From NCBI RefSeq assembly GCF_900113965.1, contig NZ_FORI01000004.1:202176-266175 (forward strand): 64,000 nucleotides of DNA, read 5' to 3'. Positions 27,943 through 36,038 of this stretch are shown in pieces; positions within the stretch are counted from its first letter, which is position 1; the number at the start of each line of letters is the position of its first letter. A program made the position numbers and the translations under genes. The notes below the pieces were generated by a model, which made no database searches, had not been told where the DNA came from, and worked only from the letters and a program-made list of their open reading frames with translations. The stretch comes from Treponema bryantii. Lineage in GTDB: Bacteria; Spirochaetota; Spirochaetia; Treponematales; Treponemataceae.

Positions 27943-29022
27943 ATGAAAAAATTATTTAATCTTACAGCAACCATACTGCTTGCTTTTTCTTTGATTTCTT
28001 TTACTGCATGTCAAAAATCAGCTTCAGACCAGGAAGTAATTGGAGTTCTTTTGCGAAACGACAGCGATGTTTTTTTAAGTGCCTACAAAAAGGGAATTGA
28101 AGATTTTGCTAAAAAGAATGATATCAAGGTTCAAATATATTCTGCTAACAATGATGCTGCAATTCAAATTGATCAGTTGAAAACCCTTTTGTTGAATGGT
28201 GTAAAAAACTTTGTATTTGTTGCCTATAACTCAGATCTAACCGAACAGATTACAAAAATTATAAGTTCTCAGGGAGGCTCTGCCGCTTTTTCAAATATTA
28301 TTCCTACAGTAGAAGCCTTAAAAGCCGGCGGAAACTTCTTCTATGCCTCATCTCCGGAAACAGATGCCGGTAAATTTCAGGCAGAGATTATAGACGGCTA
28401 CTTCAAAAAAAATCCCGGCAAATTACAGGGCAAAAATCTTCGGGTTTTATATTTTAATGGAGAATACGGACATCCTGCACAAATTTACAGAAAAGTTGGT
28501 GTTATGGAAGAACTGTCAAGACTTGGCTACAAGGTTAGCGTTCTGGGAGAATTTGGTGCTAACTGGGACAGATCCAGTGCCCGTCAGTATCTTGATTTAT
28601 GGCTGGAAGGAGATAATCCTGCTTTTGATGTTGTAATTGCACAAAATGATGAGATGGCACTTGGCGCAGTAGATTCACTTTTAAGCCACAATTTAGTTGA
28701 TGATCCGTCTAAGCCTACAGTTGATGCTAACGGTGATGGTACGGCACTTGTAGTACCTGTTCTAGGTATTGATGCTACAGAAGCTGGTATGGCATCACTG
28801 CAAAACAATCAGCTGTATGGAACAGTACTTCAGGATGCAAGTGCTCAGGCAGCTACCGCTCTTGAACTTGTATGGGAATGCATGAAAAACGGAAATGCAA
28901 AAAACTATACAACACAGGGTGGACTTTCGGCTGCAAAGGAAACTACAAAAGAAGAGCCTCTTACAGAAAAGAGTGTGCTGGCTCAGTGTTTTATCGTACC
29001 TTTCCTTCCTGTCACAAAATAG
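27943..29022 (+). CDS. Periplasmic sugar-binding lipoprotein (MglB-like)
   Basis: 359 aa. Lipobox FTACQ near residue 22. Periplasmic-binding-protein type 1 fold: EVIGVLLRNDSDVFLSAYKKG at the start, VVIAQNDEMALGAVDSL and VPVLGIDATEAGMASLQNNQ in the C-lobe, as in galactose/ribose binders. DANGDG near 264 looks like an EF-hand-type calcium loop. No permease or ATPase gene accompanies it, so it may serve chemotaxis and signalling instead of transport. Preceded by GGGGG; cotranscribed with the chemoreceptor. Confidence 0.85.
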   Translation: MKKLFNLTATILLAFSLISFTACQKSASDQEVIGVLLRNDSDVFLSAYKKGIEDFAKKNDIKVQIYSANNDAAIQIDQLKTLLLNGVKNFVFVAYNSDLTEQITKIISSQGGSAAFSNIIPTVEALKAGGNFFYASSPETDAGKFQAEIIDGYFKKNPGKLQGKNLRVLYFNGEYGHPAQIYRKVGVMEELSRLGYKVSVLGEFGANWDRSSARQYLDLWLEGDNPAFDVVIAQNDEMALGAVDSLLSHNLVDDPSKPTVDANGDGTALVVPVLGIDATEAGMASLQNNQLYGTVLQDASAQAATALELVWECMKNGNAKNYTTQGGLSAAKETTKEEPLTEKSVLAQCFIVPFLPVTK

Positions 29023-29056
29023 AATCTAAAGTTCTACAAGGGCTGTAAGTACAAAA

Positions 29057-29087
29057 ATTATAAAGATTTTCAATGAAATCTTATAAT
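29057..29087 (+). terminator. AT-rich hairpin after the binding-protein gene
   Basis: ATTATAAAGATTTTCA and TGAAATCTTATAAT pair with two single-base bulges. It lies upstream of the kinase gene and may end the chemoreceptor operon, although its right side also overlaps the kinase promoter. Confidence 0.4.
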
Positions 29088-29101
29088 TCTTAGTGTATAA
29101 T
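29073..29101 (+). promoter_or_regulatory. Promoter of the GHKL kinase, predicted leaderless
   Basis: TATAAT at 29096-29101 is followed by 7 nt and the GTG at 29109. A weak -35 (ATGAAA, 29073-29078) sits at 17-nt spacing. Confidence 0.5.
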
Positions 29102-29108
29102 TATTTAT

Positions 29109-29843
29109 GTGAACAATTTAATAACGTTTGTACTTGTGGCCCTGGCAAGCATCTGTATTTCCGTATTTATAACAATTCTTATTCTCAAAAGAAAATATGA
29201 CAAACGCCTGTCTGATTTTCAGGATTCAGTTCTTAAAAAGCAGCGCGATGAAGTTCAGAATATCTACCAGACCATGAGGGCCTGGCGTCACGACTATCAC
29301 AATCACATGCAGGCAATAAAAGCTCTGCTTTCCATGGGGAAGAAAGAAGAATTGTCTGATTATTTAGACAATCTCGAAAAAGACTTAGACTGTATCGATA
29401 TTGCAATCCGCACCGGCAACGTTGGCCTGGACGCAATTTTGAGTTCCAAAGTCAGCATTGCCCGCAAAAATTTAATTGATGTAAACTGCACGGCCAAGGT
29501 GCCGCAGGAGCTTACTGTGAGCGACGTGCATCTTTGTGCCATTGTCGGAAATCTTATGGACAACGCAATTGAAGCCTGCGAAAAGATGAAAAAAGATGCA
29601 CCGAATCTTCCACGTTTTATCCGCGTCTACATTGGACTTTTTAAGAGCCAGCTTTATATTTCAGTTATAAATTCAACAAAAGAGAGAAAACGCCGCCGCG
29701 TGTCAGAATTAGTGACCAGCAAGTTGGGCGAACACGGTTTCGGCCTCCGCCGAATTGATAAAATCACAGAAAAATACGACGGCTACGTAAACCGTAAAAA
29801 TGAACCGGGCGTTTTTGCGACTGAGGTTATGTTACCGCTTTAA
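29109..29843 (+). CDS. GHKL sensor histidine kinase (LytS/AgrC-like)
   Basis: 244 aa, short. One TM at residues 3-24, then a linker and the His box WRHDYHNHMQAI, followed by a HATPase domain (GNLMDNAIEACEK as N-box; GFGLRRI). Such kinases pair with LytTR regulators; the only one here is at 25024. With no sensor domain of its own, it may receive its signal from the nearby binding protein or a membrane partner. It begins at GTG with no Shine-Dalgarno. Confidence 0.82.
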   Translation: MNNLITFVLVALASICISVFITILILKRKYDKRLSDFQDSVLKKQRDEVQNIYQTMRAWRHDYHNHMQAIKALLSMGKKEELSDYLDNLEKDLDCIDIAIRTGNVGLDAILSSKVSIARKNLIDVNCTAKVPQELTVSDVHLCAIVGNLMDNAIEACEKMKKDAPNLPRFIRVYIGLFKSQLYISVINSTKERKRRRVSELVTSKLGEHGFGLRRIDKITEKYDGYVNRKNEPGVFATEVMLPL

Positions 29844-29947
29844 CATTTCATGCACCAATTATTGCATTTCGTGTTCTTTTTTTATTCAGACTATATAACT
29901 ATGTTACCTTGTAGCCATCTTAAAATATGAGGTAAACGGAGATAAAA

Positions 29948-31789
29948 ATGAAAAACACAAGTCTTAAAAACACCTGCATCGCATACAAAGCGGTCTTTAA
30001 AAGATATCCGGCTTCTCCTTTCTTACTGCTTTTGCATATTGTTACCCGGGTATTAATTCCTATCAGTTATACTGTAATTCCGGCTGTTGCAATTCGGGGA
30101 ATTACAAGTGGAAGCCTAAAATACTTTTTTTCATCGTTAGGTATAGTTTTGCTTGCTGTTTGTGCCCTTAACATGATTAATGGCTTCTGCAATTCTTTCT
30201 TACAAGGCTATAGAATTTTTACACGTCTTGGTGACTTTATGCTCAAGTTCTTTAACAAAAGTCTCACTACCGGTTATATGAATATTGAGCCGGAACCAAA
30301 GCATAAGATAATGGATAAAGCGTCTGATGCTATCAGCGGTAACTGGGGCGGTGTTGAAAATATTATGCTTCAGAGCATGGAGCTGATAATTCTTATTTTT
30401 GGTTTATTCACTTATGGAACTGCGGTTTTTATGCTGGACTGGAAAATTATGGCAATTACAATTGGTATGTTTGTTGTAGATACTGCCTGCCGTGAATGGG
30501 CCATACGATACTCTGATAAGCACCGCGAAGAACGTTCTGTAATATTCCGTAAAATTAATTACATAAAAAACAGCATTAGAAATGTTAGTGCCGGAAAGGA
30601 TATACGAATCTTTGGACTTGAAGGCTGGTTTCATTCGAGATTTGAAAAGCTTTTAAAAGCTGTTGAGAAAAATCAGAGGGGAGTTTCTCTTCACTGGTAT
30701 TTTCCGACAATTGCAGACTGCCTTTTTATGTTTCCACGTGACTTACTGGCATATTCGCTGCTTATAGGAAAAGTTCTTTCCGGCCAGATTGATATTGCAA
30801 CTTTTACTCTTTATCTGGGACTTGTAAGTGGTTTTGCAAACTGGATTTATGGTTTATCAAATACTTTTCATAATCTCCGGGCCGCAAGTCATGCCTTTAA
30901 TGATTATAATGATTTTATGGCTCTGGAAGATTTAAAGGATGATGGAGCCGATGCTGGAACTCCGCTTGCTGAGCAGAGTAGCAGCAATCCTCCTGAAATT
31001 GAATTCCGAAATGTTTCCTTTAATTACGAAGGAAGCGATAAAAAGATTTTTGAAGATTTGTCTTTCAAAATTAAGGCCGGAGAAAAAATTGCTCTGGTTG
31101 GAAACAATGGGGCTGGAAAAACAACTATTGTTAAGCTTTTGTGCGGTTTGTATCCGCCGGTAAGTGGTCAGATTTTTGTGGATGGAAAGCTTCTCTGGAA
31201 TTCTTCAATGAGCGTAAAGCAATATATGAAAACTATCAGTGTGCTTTTCCAGGATACAAATCCTTTTGCTCTTTCAATTGCAATGAATGTTGCAAGTTGT
31301 GATGAAAAAGATATGAATCGCGAAAGGATAAAAGAAAGTCTTAAAAAGGCAGGCCTTTTAGAAAAAGTTGATACTCTTATTCACAAGGAAGATACCTACA
31401 TTACTCAGGAACTTGATGATGATGGAGTTCAGCTTTCGGGTGGTGAGATTCAAAAGCTCTTACTTGCAAAGGCAATTTACAAAGACGGTTCATTACTTGT
31501 TCTTGATGAACCAACTTCTGCCTTAGACCCGATTGCAGAAAGTAAAATCTATGAAGAATATAACCGTTTTGCAAATAACAAAACTGCAGTCTTTATTTCA
31601 CATAGACTTGCAAGTACAAAGTTTTGCGACAGAATTCTTTTTCTGGAAAATGGAAAAATCATAGAAGAGGGAAGTCACAAGGAGCTTATGGAAAAAGGCG
31701 GAAAATACCGCGAAATTTTTGATATCCAGAGCCATTATTACGCAGAATCAACAAAAGATAAAAAAGCTAATCAGGAGGAACTGGCATGA
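29948..31789 (+). CDS. ABC exporter half-transporter, subunit 1
   Basis: 613 aa. Six TM segments in residues ~20-320, then an ATPase domain: Walker A GNNGAGKTT, signature QLSGGEIQKL, Walker B LLVLDEPTSALD and the H-loop FISHRLAS. GGAG lies 7 nt before the ATG. It overlaps the next half-transporter by 4 bp (ATGA), so the two form a heterodimeric exporter. The substrate is unknown; peptide, drug and lipid remain possible. No C39 peptidase domain is fused and no peptide gene is visible in the preceding 100 bp. Confidence 0.9.
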   Translation: MKNTSLKNTCIAYKAVFKRYPASPFLLLLHIVTRVLIPISYTVIPAVAIRGITSGSLKYFFSSLGIVLLAVCALNMINGFCNSFLQGYRIFTRLGDFMLKFFNKSLTTGYMNIEPEPKHKIMDKASDAISGNWGGVENIMLQSMELIILIFGLFTYGTAVFMLDWKIMAITIGMFVVDTACREWAIRYSDKHREERSVIFRKINYIKNSIRNVSAGKDIRIFGLEGWFHSRFEKLLKAVEKNQRGVSLHWYFPTIADCLFMFPRDLLAYSLLIGKVLSGQIDIATFTLYLGLVSGFANWIYGLSNTFHNLRAASHAFNDYNDFMALEDLKDDGADAGTPLAEQSSSNPPEIEFRNVSFNYEGSDKKIFEDLSFKIKAGEKIALVGNNGAGKTTIVKLLCGLYPPVSGQIFVDGKLLWNSSMSVKQYMKTISVLFQDTNPFALSIAMNVASCDEKDMNRERIKESLKKAGLLEKVDTLIHKEDTYITQELDDDGVQLSGGEIQKLLLAKAIYKDGSLLVLDEPTSALDPIAESKIYEEYNRFANNKTAVFISHRLASTKFCDRILFLENGKIIEEGSHKELMEKGGKYREIFDIQSHYYAESTKDKKANQEELA

Positions 31790-33612
31790 AAAATTCAAAT
31801 ACAATCCGAAAAGTACTTTCTTTAATTCACCGCCTCAGACGCGGCTATATAAGCCTTGTGTTTATTTCAAGAGTGATTGCTGCAGCTCAGCCTTTTGTCG
31901 GAATCATTTTTTCTAGTAAGATTATTGATCTTCTGATTCAGCGTGCTCCAGCCAGTCTGATTATGAAATATGCATTAATTCTTGTTACATCTACTGCAAT
32001 CTTAAATGCTCTTGAATGGGGTATGAAGGCATTTATAACTGTTGGAGAGCAGGTATTAAATGAAAAAATAAATCAGATGATAAGCGAGAAAACCTGCAGA
32101 ATTGATTATGATATTCTGGAAAAACACGAAACTCTGGATATGATAAAAAAGGCACAGGAAGGAATGAATAGCCGGGGAGGCATACAATCCTTCTGTACTA
32201 ATCTTGCTGCTGGAATTCAGAATATTGTAACAATCATTTATTCAATCATCCTCCTGGTTCCTGTATTCATTCCAGCTCCTTCTGCAGGGCTTACTGGAAT
32301 CGGTAATTTTGTAAATAAGTGGTACAGCGTTTTTATACTGATTCTTGCAATTGGTATGAATACTGTTATGAATATGTTAGACCGAAAGCTGGAAGCAAAA
32401 GTTCAGCAGTCTTTCTTTGAACGTAATGTTGTATGGAACAGACGTTATTCTTACTGGTTTACAATGGTTTTTAATTATTCTCTTGGAAAATATATCCGCC
32501 TTTATGATATGCAGAAAATGCTTTCAGCTAAAGTGGGCCAGGCAAGTGATAATATGGAAAATGAGTTTTATACTCTGCGTGACAAACTGCTGAAAATTTC
32601 CTGGATTCCAATAGTTGTAAATGTGATTCTTCAGTTTGTAACTTATGCTTATGTAGGTCTAAAAGCTGTGTTTAAGTTGATTAGTGTTGGTGATTCAATG
32701 AAGTATGTAGGTGCATATACGAATCTTGCTCAGAGCGTTCAAAATATCGCCGGCATTTTTACAGAGCTTGATATTGAAAGTAAGTATCTTGCATATTTTT
32801 ATGATTACATGGCAATTGAAAACAAGCGCTACGAAGGAACCATTCCAACAGAAAAACGCGATGATAATGTTTTTGAAATTGAATTCCGCGATGTTTCCTT
32901 CAAATATCTGAATACAGAAACTTACGCACTGCGCCATGTTAATCAGAAAATTACGCTGGGAAGTAAAACTGCGGTGGTAGGAAAAAACGGTGCCGGTAAA
33001 ACTACATTCATAAAGCTTTTGTGCCGTCTTTACGAGCCTACTGAAGGTCAGATTCTTTTGAATGGTGTTGATATCCGTTATTATGATTACAAAGATTATG
33101 CAAAGCTTTTTGGCGTTGTCTTCCAGGACTTTAATCTCTTTTCTGCAACAATTGGTGAGAATGTTGCTTCCAGCGATGAATATGATGAAAAACTGGTAAT
33201 TGAATGTCTGGATAAAGCGGGTTTTGGAGAACGCCTTGCAAAAATGCCGGATGGCATACGGACAAATATTTATCAGTACGAAGAAAACGGTGTTGAGATT
33301 TCAGGTGGTGAAGCTCAGAAGCTTGCAATTGCCCGCGCTCTTTACAAAAATGCTCCATTTGTAATTCTTGATGAACCGACTTCGGCTTTAGACCCTGTTG
33401 CTGAATACGAAATCTACCAGCACTTTGATCAGATGGTTGAGGATAAGACTTCAATCTATATCAGCCATAGAATGTCGAGCTGCCGTTTCTGTGATAACAT
33501 TCTGGTCTTTGACGAAGGCCAAATTATTGAAAGCGGAAGCCACGAAGAGCTTATGAAGGAGGGGGGACTGTACAGCGAGTTGTGGAATGCACAGGCTCAG
33601 TACTATGCATAA
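31786..33612 (+). CDS. ABC exporter half-transporter, subunit 2
   Basis: 608 aa. Same architecture as its neighbour: six TM segments, then Walker A GKNGAGKTT, signature EISGGEAQKL, Walker B FVILDEPTSALD and YISHRMSS. Both ATPase sites of the pair look catalytically complete, unlike heterodimers with one degenerate site. The start is the ATG overlapping the stop of subunit 1, with AGGAGG upstream. A double family A repeat lies just after the stop. Confidence 0.9.
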   Translation: MKNSNTIRKVLSLIHRLRRGYISLVFISRVIAAAQPFVGIIFSSKIIDLLIQRAPASLIMKYALILVTSTAILNALEWGMKAFITVGEQVLNEKINQMISEKTCRIDYDILEKHETLDMIKKAQEGMNSRGGIQSFCTNLAAGIQNIVTIIYSIILLVPVFIPAPSAGLTGIGNFVNKWYSVFILILAIGMNTVMNMLDRKLEAKVQQSFFERNVVWNRRYSYWFTMVFNYSLGKYIRLYDMQKMLSAKVGQASDNMENEFYTLRDKLLKISWIPIVVNVILQFVTYAYVGLKAVFKLISVGDSMKYVGAYTNLAQSVQNIAGIFTELDIESKYLAYFYDYMAIENKRYEGTIPTEKRDDNVFEIEFRDVSFKYLNTETYALRHVNQKITLGSKTAVVGKNGAGKTTFIKLLCRLYEPTEGQILLNGVDIRYYDYKDYAKLFGVVFQDFNLFSATIGENVASSDEYDEKLVIECLDKAGFGERLAKMPDGIRTNIYQYEENGVEISGGEAQKLAIARALYKNAPFVILDEPTSALDPVAEYEIYQHFDQMVEDKTSIYISHRMSSCRFCDNILVFDEGQIIESGSHEELMKEGGLYSELWNAQAQYYA

Positions 33613-33616
33613 GCTC

Positions 33617-33707
33617 CGGTGGTTGAGTAGGCCGTAGGCTGTATCGAAACCACATTCAGAGTTTCGCGGTGGTTTCGATACGACACTTCGTGTCTACTCA
33701 ACCACCG
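33617..33707. repeat. Two family A repeats between the ABC genes and uvrD
   Basis: Unit 1 (33617-33653) has tip GGCC-GTA-GGCT. Unit 2 (33667-33707) has tip GACAC-TTC-GTGTC. Unit 2 overlaps the 3' end of the helicase gene: its GGTGGTTGA supplies Gly-Gly-stop. Confidence 0.9.
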
Positions 33708-35992
33708 ACCTTAGTTAACGGCGCCTTGAAAGACATCTTTCTTGGAGTTGCTACTTTTTCGAACTTTACTGTGTAGGTGGCGGCGGTGCGGTCTATTTTT
33801 AGGATTGTGCCGCGGCCCAATATTTTATGTTCAACTGTGTCACCTTCCTTAAGGTCTGCCAGTTCAGATTTCTTTGCAAGTATGGAATCTGATTCCTCAA
33901 TATAGAGTTTTGTTTTTGTAAGCAGCTGAGGCGGTAGTTCTACCTCGTAATGGAGAAGCGTTTTATCAATATCAAAAATAAAACGAGAAGGATAGCGGCC
34001 GCCGGCGTGGTTTGTAAAGCCTTCTGCTTCGGAAAGATAAAGTCTTTTCTGAGCTCGGGTTACTGCAACAAAGGCCAGGCGGCGCTCTTCTTCCATGGCT
34101 TTAAGGCTGTCTACCTTCTGGCTTGGGAACATGTTTTCGTTCATGCCCACAATAAAAACAACCGGGAACTCAAGCCCTTTTGCAGTGTGAATTGTCATAA
34201 GACGGACTGCGTTCTTGTGGGCGGTAATATCTGCGTTTGTATAAAGAGCAGCGTGAGCCAGATAGTTTTCCAGAGTACATTCTTCGCCACAGCTTGTTTC
34301 ATATTCATAAATTGACTGCTTGAGCTCTGCAAGATTATCAAGCCTTTCCTGACTACCTTCCGTTCGTAAGGCAAGCTCATAACCGCTCTGGTTCATTACG
34401 TGGCTAAAGAGTTCAGAAATCTGCATGTTGTGGTATGTCGCGGAAAAGTTTTCTATGAGGTCTATAAAAGACTGAGCTTTTGTATTTGCAAAAAGCTCAT
34501 CTCCAACGGAAAGTTTAAGCGCATCATAAAGAGTGCCGCCGTGTTTTGCTACATATTCTTTAAGAAACTTTATGCGGCGTTCTCCAACATTACGCTTTGG
34601 AGAGTTTACTACTCGCAGAAAAGAAAGGTCGTCTTTGTAGGCTATCATGCGCAGGTAGGAGAGTGAGTCTTTGATTTCTGTACGGTCAAAAAACGGAACT
34701 CCGGAGTTTAAGGTGTAAGCAATTTTTTCGCGCTGAAAAACTTCTTCTATTGTGCGGCTGATGTAATGGGCGCGGTAGAGTATTGCGATGTCACTTGGAG
34801 CGAACTGTGCGGTGGTTGTGAGGTCTGCGGTGGTTTCGACAGGCTCAACCACCGTATTGCCTGTAAGCTCGCGGATTTTCTTTACAAGATTCTCGGCTTC
34901 TTCTTCTGCGGACTTCGCGTGAAAGTATGATGGTAGCGGGGAAGTTGAAGGGGGCGTTGCGGGGGTATCCCCCGCAGAAGGGGTAGCGAGCGACGAAGTG
35001 CGAGCGAGGGGAAGGCTTTCCCCTTCATTACCACAAATTAAATCCTTTTTAATACGCCCTTTATTTTTACTAATCAAACTGTTCGCAACATCAAGAATCG
35101 GCTTGGTGCTTCGGTAGTTGCGGTTCATCATGATGGTCTGAACGCCAGGGAAGTTTTTGTCGAACTCCAGGAGGTAGCGGATGTCGGCGCCGCGCCAGGT
35201 GTAAATGGTCTGGTCGGGATCGCCCACAACAAACAGGTTATTATGATACGGGCAGAGGGCTTTCATCAGCTCATACTGAATCCAGTCGATATCCTGAAAC
35301 TCGTCAATCATAATATACTCGAGGCGCTCCTGCCATTTCTGGCGGATCTCGTCATTAGTCTGGAAAATGTAAAGAACAAATTTCAGCAGGTCGTTATAGT
35401 CAAGCCCGAAGCACTTTTTTTCCTGATACAGGTAACCGTAAAAAATTATGTCGTCAGCCTTTGTCGCAGCCAGGTATTTCTGGTGAATCTCATCCAGACT
35501 CATGCGGATAAGATCTTCGTAATAATGCGGCTCCTTAAAAAGCTTACGGATTTCAATCATGTCGCGGGCGGCAGAAAAAGTCATCTGCCGCAGAGTAAGA
35601 CCTCGCTCCTCGTAAATTATCTGAAGCATTGCATCAATATCAGAATTATCCAGAACGAGAAAACTTTTCGGGTAAGAGACAGCATGAGAATCTTCCTGAA
35701 GAACGCTTACACAAAAACCGTGGAAAGTGGAAATGTAACCTGTGTCATTGTCGCCGGTGAGCTTACGGATTCGGTTTCGCATTTCGGCTGCGGCTTTGTT
35801 CGTAAATGTAACACAGAGAATGTGAGAAGGAAGAATACCGATTTCGTTTACCAGGTAGGCAAAACGGTAGGTGAGTGCGCGGGTTTTACCGGAACCGGCT
35901 CCGGCAATTACGCGGACATAGCCTTCGGTTGTGGTTACTGCGGCTCTTTGTTCTTCATTCAAGTTATCTAAGTTAAAATCTTCCGAACCCAT
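33698..35992 (-). CDS. UvrD/PcrA-type superfamily 1 DNA helicase with two repeat insertions
   Basis: 764 aa from the ATG at 35992, which lies 7 nt after a TATAAT; a TTG at 36019 would overlap that promoter. Motif I AGAGSGKTRALTYR, motif II MIDEFQD, motif III VVGDPDQTIYTWRGAD, motif V/VI MTIHTAKGLEFPVVF and AFVAVTRAQKRLYLSE. It unwinds DNA 3' to 5' in repair and replication. Residues ~322-352 derive from a GC-rich repeat (ATPSAGDTPATPPST) and ~380-397 from family A (VVEPVETT), both in domain 2A before the EEAENLV helix. Its last residues and stop are provided by another family A copy. Confidence 0.9.
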   Translation of the reverse strand: MGSEDFNLDNLNEEQRAAVTTTEGYVRVIAGAGSGKTRALTYRFAYLVNEIGILPSHILCVTFTNKAAAEMRNRIRKLTGDNDTGYISTFHGFCVSVLQEDSHAVSYPKSFLVLDNSDIDAMLQIIYEERGLTLRQMTFSAARDMIEIRKLFKEPHYYEDLIRMSLDEIHQKYLAATKADDIIFYGYLYQEKKCFGLDYNDLLKFVLYIFQTNDEIRQKWQERLEYIMIDEFQDIDWIQYELMKALCPYHNNLFVVGDPDQTIYTWRGADIRYLLEFDKNFPGVQTIMMNRNYRSTKPILDVANSLISKNKGRIKKDLICGNEGESLPLARTSSLATPSAGDTPATPPSTSPLPSYFHAKSAEEEAENLVKKIRELTGNTVVEPVETTADLTTTAQFAPSDIAILYRAHYISRTIEEVFQREKIAYTLNSGVPFFDRTEIKDSLSYLRMIAYKDDLSFLRVVNSPKRNVGERRIKFLKEYVAKHGGTLYDALKLSVGDELFANTKAQSFIDLIENFSATYHNMQISELFSHVMNQSGYELALRTEGSQERLDNLAELKQSIYEYETSCGEECTLENYLAHAALYTNADITAHKNAVRLMTIHTAKGLEFPVVFIVGMNENMFPSQKVDSLKAMEEERRLAFVAVTRAQKRLYLSEAEGFTNHAGGRYPSRFIFDIDKTLLHYEVELPPQLLTKTKLYIEESDSILAKKSELADLKEGDTVEHKILGRGTILKIDRTAATYTVKFEKVATPRKMSFKAPLTKVGG
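34828..34854. repeat. Family A repeat inside uvrD
   Basis: CGGTGGTTTCGACAGGCTC plus AACCACCG. Read on the coding strand as VVEPVETT. A degenerate half copy (GGTGGTTGTGAGGT) precedes it at 34811. Confidence 0.9.
34946..35027. repeat. GC-rich family C repeat inside uvrD
   Basis: Two hairpins, TGCGGGGG-TAT-CCCCCGCA (34958-34976) and AGGGGAA-GGCT-TTCCCCT (35007-35024), joined by GCGAGCGACGAAGTGCGAGC. It is far richer in G+C than the surrounding gene and adds a Pro/Thr/Ser-rich stretch to the protein. Confidence 0.75.
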
Positions 35993-35999
35993 AAAAATA

Positions 36000-36032
36000 A
36001 TTATAGGAGATTTATGCAAAATAGACTATAAT
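36000..36032. promoter_or_regulatory. Divergent -10 boxes for uvrD and the membrane-protein gene
   Basis: TATAAT on the minus strand (36005-36000) lies 7 nt before the uvrD ATG; TATAAT on the plus strand (36027-36032) lies 6 nt before the ATG at 36039. Neither has a clear -35. Both mRNAs would be leaderless. Confidence 0.5.
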
Positions 36033-36038
36033 GGAAAT

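Noticed and set aside
29844..29947. Hidden signal peptide gene making the ABC exporter and GHKL kinase a quorum-sensing system
   Set aside because: Only a 3-codon frame with a start is present before the exporter and no C39 peptidase exists; kept as unsupported.
2804..34854. Family A repeats as a CRISPR array
   Set aside because: Copies are kilobases apart, palindromic and variable at the tip; there are no regular spacers and no cas genes.
35993..36019. TTG start of the UvrD helicase at 36019
   Set aside because: It would place the start upstream of the TATAAT that ends 7 nt before the ATG at 35992; the extra nine residues are not helicase-like.
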